Positions 6,011-11,278 of a stretch of 11,278 nt of DNA are shown here, in pieces. Below the pieces are notes generated by a model. That model searched no databases. It was not told the DNA's origin and worked only from the letters and a program-made list of their open reading frames with translations. This DNA is from Flavobacteriaceae bacterium (GTDB lineage Bacteria; Bacteroidota; Bacteroidia; Flavobacteriales; Flavobacteriaceae): NCBI GenBank assembly GCA_947472705.1, contig CANJDA010000063.1:1-11278 (forward strand), in the 5' to 3' direction. Every line of letters starts with the position of its first letter. Positions within the stretch are counted from its first letter, which is position 1. The position numbers were made by a program, and so were the translations under genes.

Positions 6011-6673
6011 ATGATTCGAAAACTTTTTAGCTATTTCACGCCAGTAAACATTTACAAGAAAAATTCTTCCGTGAGCAAAACATTGGAAGTAACTTGGAAC
6101 AATGGTCAATTGGTATTAGATAGTGAAAACACCAACTATTCCTATGGCAGTTTACAACGCATCTTGCGAAAAGGATTGAAATATATAGGTTTTGAACGTA
6201 TTCGGAATTTTGAAAGTATATTGGTTCTTGGAGTTGCAGGTGGTAGTGTGATTAAAACCTTAGTAGACGAAATTAAATTTTCGGGCAAAATTACTGGAGT
6301 AGAAATTGACCCTACAATTATATCAATTGCCAAAGATTATTTTCAATTGGAGGCAATTCCAAATTTAGAATTGGTCATTGATGATGCTTTTGAATATGTG
6401 TTAAAAACTAAACTAACTTATGATTTAATTATCATTGATATTTTTCAAGACACCAAAATGCCAAATTTTTTGTTTGAAGATTTCTTCATCAATCGAATCA
6501 ATTCGTTACTGAATTTAAATGGATTTATATTGTTCAATACCATGGTAATTAACCAACAACAAGTTGAACGGAATTTGAATTATAAAAGTAAATTCAATGC
6601 AAATTATTCGCTTAGGATGTATCCAAAAGTGGAAAGACACAACGAACTTTTTACGATTAAAAAACTAGCGTGA
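6011..6673 (+). CDS. Spermidine synthase-like SAM-dependent methyltransferase/aminopropyltransferase
   Basis: A 220-aa Rossmann-fold protein of the spermidine synthase-like group. Seen from the ATG: a short N-terminal part with GQLVLDSENTNYSYGSLQ (32-49), a reduced version of the substrate-side strand region of spermidine synthases; the nucleotide-binding glycine motif LVLGVAGGSV (71-80); the acidic loop GVEIDP (96-101) for the ribose; DDAFEYV (124-130); and YDLIIIDIFQD (137-147). True spermidine synthases have a fuller N-terminal domain and an Asp-Ser/Pro motif after the last strand, where this has DIFQD, so methyl or aminopropyl transfer cannot be decided. The ATG at 6011 is preferred to the TTG two codons upstream because of the promoter position. 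Its TGA overlaps the next ATG (TGATG), showing translational coupling to the channel gene. No membrane segment. Function of the pair is unknown. Confidence 0.8.
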   Translation: MIRKLFSYFTPVNIYKKNSSVSKTLEVTWNNGQLVLDSENTNYSYGSLQRILRKGLKYIGFERIRNFESILVLGVAGGSVIKTLVDEIKFSGKITGVEIDPTIISIAKDYFQLEAIPNLELVIDDAFEYVLKTKLTYDLIIIDIFQDTKMPNFLFEDFFINRINSLLNLNGFILFNTMVINQQQVERNLNYKSKFNANYSLRMYPKVERHNELFTIKKLA

Positions 6674-7392
6674 TGAAGCAATTTCTAAAGAAACTTTTGC
6701 TAGGCAAAATCTCTAATCGTGATCGCAATAGGTTTAACGTAACGCCTTTGCAGAAGCGGATTTTGAATATTCGTGCCATTTGGAACAATGATCATCAGGA
6801 TGATAATGGGATTGAAAAAATTGTTCGATTACTGTTATCTATTTCACAATTATTTTTTCCTGGACTATACATCAAACATTTTTCACACAAGATTGGTTTT
6901 GAATATCAGGATTTAATGATGGATATTTATGTGTTACTCAAAGTGACTTTTCCGTTACTGATATTGATGCATCATTGGCAAAGCAATACGGTTTTGGTTG
7001 TTGTAATGATTTATGTATTATTAGAAACGGTGCTTTATATTCCCACCTTGATATTTGCTTCAGATATGCTTTCGCGCCCGCGTTCCTATAAGCGTTCAAT
7101 GTTGTTATTGTTTTTTAATTATATCGAAATAGTATTCTCTTTTGGTGTTTTGTATTCTTGTGGCAGTAATATGAATCATCCATTTGTAGGTTGGTATGAC
7201 CCTATATATTTTAGTATGGTGACTTCTTCCTCTATTGGTTTTGGCGATTATGTTCCGGTTACAACTTATGCTAAAGTGTTGGTTAGCATTCAAGCTTTAT
7301 TCTTCTTGACTTTTGTGGTTTTGTTTCTGAATTTCTTTTCGAATAAAATTAAAAATAAAGGCTATTTTGATCACGAGAGTGAAGAATTTTAA
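6673..7392 (+). CDS. Two-pore-helix potassium channel-like membrane protein
   Basis: A 239-aa inner-membrane protein ending in an Ion_trans_2 pore. The first 80 residues are basic and soluble-looking (MKQFLKKLLLGKISNRDRNR), with a hydrophobic stretch at about 52-66. Predicted membrane helices lie near 84-100, 106-129 and 142-162, then a pore helix and filter FSMVTSSSIGFGDYVPV (180-196), then a last helix at 200-222. The filter SIGFGD (187-192) is a variant of the K+ signature TVGYGD, with Ser for Thr and Phe for Tyr; GFG variants are known in real K+ channels. The short C-tail (223-239) has no RCK/TrkA-N domain, so no obvious cytosolic gate is encoded here. Its ATG overlaps the upstream stop; an in-frame GTG three bases earlier is an alternative start. 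K+ selectivity is likely but unproven. Confidence 0.85.
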   Translation: MKQFLKKLLLGKISNRDRNRFNVTPLQKRILNIRAIWNNDHQDDNGIEKIVRLLLSISQLFFPGLYIKHFSHKIGFEYQDLMMDIYVLLKVTFPLLILMHHWQSNTVLVVVMIYVLLETVLYIPTLIFASDMLSRPRSYKRSMLLLFFNYIEIVFSFGVLYSCGSNMNHPFVGWYDPIYFSMVTSSSIGFGDYVPVTTYAKVLVSIQALFFLTFVVLFLNFFSNKIKNKGYFDHESEEF

Positions 7393-7408
7393 AACTAAGG
7401 TTTTAAAA
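7387..7408. terminator. AT-rich hairpin over two convergent stop codons
   Basis: TTTTAAAAC (7387-7395) and GTTTTAAAA (7400-7408) form a perfect 9-bp inverted repeat with a 4-base loop. It covers the channel gene's TAA (7390-7392) and the kdsB TAG (7397-7395). It lies exactly where both convergent transcripts end, suggesting a bidirectional terminator or 3'-end stabiliser, but with a single G-C pair the stem is weak. Confidence 0.4.
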
Positions 7409-8126
7409 GTTGTTTTGCTTTTTCCAAATCTTCAGGAGTATCAATACCGATGCCAACATGCGTCGTTTCAACCATTTTGATGCGCTTACCAAATTCTAAA
7501 TAGCGTAATTGTTCTAATTTTTCGGAAGCTTCTAAAGATTTCATTGGCAAACGATAGAAAGCAAGCAAGGCTTCTTTTCGGAAAGCATAAATTCCAATGT
7601 GCTTCATATATCGTACTCCTGCATTAGTATCGCGAGGATACGGAATTACTGATCGTGAAAAGTACAAAGCAAAGCCATTTTGATCTACTACCACTTTTAC
7701 ATTGTTGGAATTGTTTATTTCGTTTTGGTCAGTGATTTCAACCATTAAGGAAGCTAAATCGACTTTGCCCTCAAAATCATTACGGAACACTTCAATTACT
7801 TTAGCAAGTGGTTCTTTATTGATAAACGGTTCATCGCCTTGCACATTAACTACAATATCTACATCAAGGTTTTCAATTGCTTCAGCTATTCTGTCGCTAC
7901 CACTTTCATGTTCTTTGACACTCATAATAGCTTTGCCTCCATTATTTAATATTTCATCATAAATCAAAATCGAATCCGTTACCACAAATACATCCTCAAA
8001 TAAACCGGTATTTAGAGCAGCCTGATATGTACGAGTAATAACAGTTTTCCCTCCCAAGTCCTGCATAAGTTTGGCAGGAAAACGTGTAGAGGCATAACGA
8101 GCAGGAATAACGGCGATGATTTTCAT
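7395..8126 (-). CDS. kdsB: 3-deoxy-manno-octulosonate cytidylyltransferase (CMP-Kdo synthetase)
   Basis: Cytoplasmic enzyme, 243 aa, that couples Kdo to CTP giving CMP-Kdo and pyrophosphate, the activated sugar added to lipid A in lipopolysaccharide inner-core synthesis. Seen: the N-terminal nucleotide-binding signature IPARYASTRFPAKL (7-20); NVQGDEP (94-100), holding the metal-binding Asp; ALYFSRSVIPYPR (153-165); KHIGIYAF (175-182); EKLEQLRYLE (202-211); and the closing GIDTPEDL (227-234). All family blocks are present in order and length is typical. It confirms a Gram-negative organism. It stands alone on the minus strand, converging on the channel gene with a 2-base gap and diverging from the secreted glycosidase gene. 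A very good promoter match precedes it. The start ATG gives the expected MKIIAVIPAR N-terminus. Confidence 0.97.
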   Translation of the reverse strand: MKIIAVIPARYASTRFPAKLMQDLGGKTVITRTYQAALNTGLFEDVFVVTDSILIYDEILNNGGKAIMSVKEHESGSDRIAEAIENLDVDIVVNVQGDEPFINKEPLAKVIEVFRNDFEGKVDLASLMVEITDQNEINNSNNVKVVVDQNGFALYFSRSVIPYPRDTNAGVRYMKHIGIYAFRKEALLAFYRLPMKSLEASEKLEQLRYLEFGKRIKMVETTHVGIGIDTPEDLEKAKQLLKP

Positions 8127-8148
8127 TTCTTTAATTAGATGTGAATTT

Positions 8149-8176
8149 CAAAGTTAAGTTAAAATTCTTATCTCAA
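8149..8176 (-). promoter_or_regulatory. Promoter for kdsB
   Basis: On the minus strand, TTG (8176-8174), a 17-base spacer and TAACTTTG (8156-8149), an exact match to TAnnTTTG. The predicted transcript start near 8143 leaves a leader of about 17 bases to the ATG at 8126. Confidence 0.6.
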
Positions 8177-8211
8177 AAATAACTAATGCAAAAAATACTA
8201 ATTGTTTTTTG

Positions 8212-8219
8212 TAAATTTG
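8212..8219 (+). promoter_or_regulatory. Candidate -7 element for the PNGase F-like gene
   Basis: TAAATTTG matches TAnnTTTG exactly and lies 17 bases before the ATG at 8237, giving a leader of about 10 bases. No TTG is found at the expected upstream distance, so the promoter may be weak or may need an activator. Confidence 0.45.
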
Positions 8220-8236
8220 TTTAATAACTACTTCAA

Positions 8237-9574
8237 ATGAAAACAAAACTACTATTTCTTTTTTCAGCGTATTTTTTAATTAATACAATTCATTCCCAAA
8301 CAACAATTCCAATTTATAGTTATGTCCTATTTTATGATGGCTATGCAGGTTTAGTAGATGAACCTACTGATCCAGAAGTAACTAGATTGAGAAATGATTT
8401 ATTTACAACAAAATTACAGCCCTCTCAACTTGAGCAAATAGGGAACACTTTACAACTTAGTATTATAATAACTGCTGCTTGTGATAATTATGATAGAATA
8501 GGCAATGTAAATTTGGTTTTAGTACCAAAAGGAAACACCACTTATGATACCAATACTGCACAAAAAATTGAAATGGGGAGATTTATTACCCCTTTTATGA
8601 ATATGAATATTTCACCATCAGATGTACCTTATACATTTACAGTTGATAATATTGCCAAAATACTAAAAGACAGTTCTATAAATTTAAATTATGATTTTTG
8701 GGTTGAATTTGAAGTTTTTGGTGTTCCATATGCAGCGCAAACTCAAGTGGCGGGCTGTAGCGGAAGAACGGATGTATTTTATGGTTCATTAGACTTTATC
8801 ACTAATACAGATACAACTGTTCCAAATGACACTTTTTTATTGCCTTTAAATTTCAAAAAAAACTTGAATAATTATGAAGCAGCTGCTACAGATGTAATTG
8901 GACAAACTGTTCGCACAATAAATTATACTACATCTCAGATTATCAATAATGCAACATACACACTCATTACCTCCAATCATGGTTCGAATTCTGGTGGAGA
9001 AGAATATAATAGAAGATTTCATTATATATACCATGACGATGTTCAGGTGCTAAGTTATAAGCCTGGTGATCCAACATGTGAACCCTACAGAGTATACAAT
9101 ACTCAACCTAATGGTATTTATGGATCGGTTCCCAGAACCAATGCACAATGGCAATCGTTTAGTAATTGGTGCCCTGGAGCAGTAATTCCGATACGAACCA
9201 TAAATTTAGGAAATATGGCATCAGGAAGTCATTCATTCAAAATAACTGTTCCAACTGCAGTATTTACTGGCGGTCAAGGTTACATCCCTGTTTCGTTGTA
9301 TTTACAAGGGCAAAACACTGAACTTGGGATAAATGATTTTAATGTCTATACTTATGATATATATCCAAACCCAACTGTAGATGTTATCAATGTGAATGCC
9401 ACTGAAATTATCAAATCTTATCAATTAATAGATGTACAAGGGAGAATCTTGTTTGCTAGAGATCACAACGATGACAACTTGAAATTAGACATTTCTAATC
9501 AATCAAAAGGTGTTTACTTTTTACGAATGATTTTTGACAAAGGATCAAATACAGAGAAAATAATTAAAGAATAA
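8237..9574 (+). CDS. Secreted PNGase F-like peptide-N-glycosidase with a T9SS sorting domain
   Basis: A 445-aa exported protein. Residues 1-20 are a Sec signal peptide (MKTKLLFLFS, then a hydrophobic core, cut before QTT). The middle resembles PNGase F, which releases whole N-glycans from glycoprotein asparagine by amide hydrolysis: CDNYDRIGNVNLVLVPKG (82-99) with D86 a likely catalytic Asp; FWVEFEVFG (154-162); HGSNSGGEEYNRRFHYIY (248-265) with E255/E256 a likely catalytic Glu; and SFSNWCPGAVIPIRTINLG (307-325), strongly typical of the C-terminal jelly-roll. Cysteines 82, 174, 281 and 312 could form disulfides. From about 369 a T9SS type-A sorting tail begins (YDIYPNPTVDVINV), continues with LIDVQGRILF and ends GVYFLRMIF...KIIKE. 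It should be delivered to the surface or medium to strip glycoproteins. It diverges from kdsB and overlaps the helicase gene by 11 bases at the 3' end. Exact catalytic residue mapping is by eye. Confidence 0.87.
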   Translation: MKTKLLFLFSAYFLINTIHSQTTIPIYSYVLFYDGYAGLVDEPTDPEVTRLRNDLFTTKLQPSQLEQIGNTLQLSIIITAACDNYDRIGNVNLVLVPKGNTTYDTNTAQKIEMGRFITPFMNMNISPSDVPYTFTVDNIAKILKDSSINLNYDFWVEFEVFGVPYAAQTQVAGCSGRTDVFYGSLDFITNTDTTVPNDTFLLPLNFKKNLNNYEAAATDVIGQTVRTINYTTSQIINNATYTLITSNHGSNSGGEEYNRRFHYIYHDDVQVLSYKPGDPTCEPYRVYNTQPNGIYGSVPRTNAQWQSFSNWCPGAVIPIRTINLGNMASGSHSFKITVPTAVFTGGQGYIPVSLYLQGQNTELGINDFNVYTYDIYPNPTVDVINVNATEIIKSYQLIDVQGRILFARDHNDDNLKLDISNQSKGVYFLRMIFDKGSNTEKIIKE

Positions 9575-10988
9575 AATTCTCTTCCTTAAAACCAATCAAA
9601 TACAATTTATCCTTGGCACGTGTAACAGCTGTATACAACCAACGGATGTAATCGGTATCAATACCGTTTGGTAAATAAGGTTGCTCAATGAACACCGTAT
9701 TCCATTGTCCTCCTTGTGATTTATGACAGGTAATGGCATAAGAAAATTTAACCTGCAATGCATTAAAATAAGGATTTTCTTTTACCTTTAAAAACTTGCG
9801 ATAGGAAGCTTTCTCGTCTTCATAATCTTTCATTACCTCTTGGTACAGCATATTGCTTTCATCATAGGTTAACGAGGGTGATTCACTGGTAATTGTGTTG
9901 AGCAGCAGCATAGTTTCAAAAGGTTTTTGGTCAGGATAATCCACCATACGTATTTTGACTTTGGCAAATTTGAAATTGTATAATTCTTTGAAATTATAAA
10001 TTTCCAAAACTTCTACGATATCACCATTGGCAATAAAACCAGCTTCGTCATTTTCTTTTAGCCAAAAATAATTATTCTTGACAACCATCAAATAATCGCC
10101 AACAGACAAGTCACTATCTTTATCTAAAATCTTAGTACGTATTTGCTGATTGTACTGATTAGCTCTTTTATTGGAACGAACAATAAAACAAGTGTCTTCA
10201 ATACTGTAATTACTATAAGCGCTTTGAATAGCATCTTGAATATCAAAACCATCTGTTAGGCGCACTATGTCTTTAAAGCCTTTTAAGTTAAATTGAAACG
10301 TATCTGCAAATGAGCTTTTCAAGAGTTCTCGTAACTCTGTAGCATTGAATAATATTCCCGATTTTTCTTCCTGTCGCATCACTTCATCCAGTTCAATCGA
10401 AAAAACTTCTTTATTGTAATGCATTGCTAGTGAATCAGTATTTAGGGCCGGGCTCACATCCAATTGCACCGGAGGTAACTGAGCTGTATCACCCAACAAA
10501 ATCAGTTTGCAATTATCACCATTATATACATAGGACATCAAATCATCAAGCAACGAACCGTTTTCATATAACTTTGATTCGGTATTCACATCCGAAATCA
10601 TCGAAGATTCATCTACTATAAATATGGTGTTCTTATGTTTGTTTGGTTGCATTACAAACGAAACGCCTCCTCCCTTACTCTTCTTTGGAAAATAAATTTT
10701 CTTGTGGATGGTAAATGCTGGTTTGTTCGAATAATTAGCAATGACTTTAGCAGCTCTACCAGTTGGTGCCAATAAAACATATTTTTTATTAATAGAAACC
10801 AAATTATTGACAATAGTTGAAATCACCGTTGTCTTGCCAGTTCCTGCATAACCTTTTAAGACAAAGAGTTCTTCTTTGTTAGTGTTGGTTAAGAAAACGG
10901 CTATTTGTTGAAAAAAAATGTCCTGTTTTACAGTTGGCTGAAACGGAAACTGATTGCATAAAACGCTGTAAAACTGGGAGGAAGTCAT
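9564..10988 (-). CDS. SF1 ATP-dependent DNA helicase, RecD/Dda-like
   Basis: A 474-aa superfamily 1B helicase, expected to unwind DNA 5' to 3' in repair or replication restart. Motifs in order: a Q-motif-like start FPFQPTVKQDIFF (14-26); Walker A GYAGTGKTT (46-54); motif Ia LLAPTGRAAKV (72-82); Walker B IVDESSM (124-130); motif III KLILLGDTAQLPPVQ (161-175); motif IV VMRQ (203-206); an inserted small beta domain around 295-330 (VGDYLMVV...GDIVEVLEI); motif V YAITCHKSQGGQW (417-429); and motif VI YTAVTRAKDKLYLI (452-465). It is short, like phage T4 Dda, and lacks the N-terminal extension of RecD2; it is not the RecD of RecBCD by context. Its last 11 bases overlap the end of the convergent PNGase-like gene. 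It diverges from the DUF3822 gene across 117 bases. Confidence 0.92.
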   Translation of the reverse strand: MTSSQFYSVLCNQFPFQPTVKQDIFFQQIAVFLTNTNKEELFVLKGYAGTGKTTVISTIVNNLVSINKKYVLLAPTGRAAKVIANYSNKPAFTIHKKIYFPKKSKGGGVSFVMQPNKHKNTIFIVDESSMISDVNTESKLYENGSLLDDLMSYVYNGDNCKLILLGDTAQLPPVQLDVSPALNTDSLAMHYNKEVFSIELDEVMRQEEKSGILFNATELRELLKSSFADTFQFNLKGFKDIVRLTDGFDIQDAIQSAYSNYSIEDTCFIVRSNKRANQYNQQIRTKILDKDSDLSVGDYLMVVKNNYFWLKENDEAGFIANGDIVEVLEIYNFKELYNFKFAKVKIRMVDYPDQKPFETMLLLNTITSESPSLTYDESNMLYQEVMKDYEDEKASYRKFLKVKENPYFNALQVKFSYAITCHKSQGGQWNTVFIEQPYLPNGIDTDYIRWLYTAVTRAKDKLYLIGFKEENFIL

Positions 10989-11015
10989 TTAAAAGTTGTT
11001 CTGAAAATTGGAATT

Positions 11016-11023
11016 CAAATATA
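11016..11023 (-). promoter_or_regulatory. Candidate -7 element for the helicase gene
   Basis: On the minus strand TATATTTG matches TAnnTTTG exactly, 27 bases before the ATG at 10988, giving a leader of about 22 bases. No clear TTG lies at the expected upstream distance. Confidence 0.4.
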
Positions 11024-11072
11024 GGGTTTAGAATTGTAATTTATACTATAATATAAGTTCAGTATTAATTTG

Positions 11073-11080
11073 TAAGTTTG
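11073..11080 (+). promoter_or_regulatory. Candidate -7 element for the DUF3822 gene
   Basis: TAAGTTTG matches TAnnTTTG exactly, 25 bases before the ATG at 11106, giving a leader of about 19 bases. The upstream TTG element is not evident at 17-23 bases. Confidence 0.4.
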
Positions 11081-11105
11081 CCATTCCGCTAAAGCGATAA
11101 TAACT

Positions 11106-11278
11106 ATGTGGCAAAACACCAGCGTTATTGATAAAATATACCAAAAACTAGCTATTCAGGTTTCACTGAACGGCTTGTCTTTTGCTACCTTTGATACGCT
11201 ATTAAACAAGCCATTGGTTTTGCAAAAAATCGATTTAGGAAAATTTCATGTAACCACTAAAATCGAAGATTTATTTGC
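11106..11278 (+). CDS. DUF3822 family protein, N-terminal fragment cut by the window end
   Basis: The reading frame is open from the ATG at 11106 to the last base, giving 57 complete residues starting MWQNTSVIDKIYQKLAIQVS. The pattern KLAIQVSLNGLSFATFDT (14-31) is characteristic of the start of DUF3822 proteins, a Bacteroidota family of about 250-280 residues with no proven function and an expected actin/ASKHA-like fold (from family knowledge, not visible here). In flavobacteria this gene commonly precedes rsmD, the 16S rRNA G966 methyltransferase gene, so rsmD is a likely next gene outside the window. It diverges from the helicase gene, which is also a common arrangement as I recall it. The first in-frame ATG is taken as the start. 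Confidence 0.78.
   Translation, partial: MWQNTSVIDKIYQKLAIQVSLNGLSFATFDTLLNKPLVLQKIDLGKFHVTTKIEDLF

Noticed and set aside
7702..7962. Plus-strand open frame opposite kdsB, rich in Ser, Leu and Ile
   Set aside because: Antisense shadow of conserved KdsB codons; no promoter or family resemblance.
10424..10621. Plus-strand open frame opposite the helicase
   Set aside because: It lies across the conserved Walker B and motif III region of the helicase and has no independent support.
1..11278. CRISPR arrays, insertion sequences, att sites, tRNA or rRNA genes
   Set aside because: No spaced direct repeats, transposase motifs or tRNA-like sequences were seen; spacing between genes is too small for most of these.

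Overview
The window looks like chromosomal DNA from a member of the Bacteroidota, most likely a Flavobacteriaceae (Flavobacterium-like) species. The signs are: low GC; starts with little or no Shine-Dalgarno sequence; several matches to the Bacteroidota promoter element TAnnTTTG; a secreted protein with a type IX secretion (T9SS) C-terminal sorting domain; the Gram-negative Kdo gene kdsB; and a DUF3822 gene start typical of the phylum. I saw no mobile element, CRISPR array, tRNA or rRNA. Gene density is high and no gene-free stretch exceeds about 135 bases.

Layout. (1) 83-3008, plus strand: a polyamine-themed block of a fold-III PLP decarboxylase (probable arginine decarboxylase), a deoxyhypusine-synthase-like protein and a small protein with an extremely acidic tail, closed by a strong bidirectional terminator. 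(2) 3043-5948, minus strand: DinB-like protein, Lrp/AsnC regulator, M14 zinc carboxypeptidase and PlsC-like acyltransferase. The last two form a tight pair, transcribed acyltransferase first. (3) 6011-7392, plus strand: a spermidine-synthase-like Rossmann protein translationally coupled (TGATG) to a potassium-channel-like membrane protein, behind a good promoter match. (4) 7395-8126, minus strand: kdsB, convergent with the channel and only 2 bases away. (5) 8237-9574, plus strand: a secreted PNGase F-like glycosidase carrying a T9SS tail. (6) 9564-10988, minus strand: an SF1 RecD/Dda-like helicase whose 3' end overlaps the glycosidase gene by 11 bases. (7) 11106 to the window end, plus strand: the start of a DUF3822 gene.

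How the genes work together. The decarboxylase should make agmatine (or another diamine), and the DHS-like enzyme would use a polyamine as aminobutyl donor. No agmatinase lies between them. By eye, the DHS-like protein keeps the catalytic lysine (K296) but lacks the histidine and one substrate aspartate of eukaryotic DHS, so it probably does not make deoxyhypusine. The acidic protein follows directly and ends the unit. The spermidine-synthase-like/channel pair is a separate two-gene unit whose joint role is unknown; because polyamines block some K+ channels, a functional link is worth testing. The remainder is largely housekeeping (lipid A/Kdo synthesis, phospholipid acylation, DNA helicase) plus one secreted glycan-degrading enzyme. 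The best candidates for undescribed biology are the altered DHS-like enzyme with its acidic partner, and the coupled methyltransferase/aminopropyltransferase-like plus channel pair.
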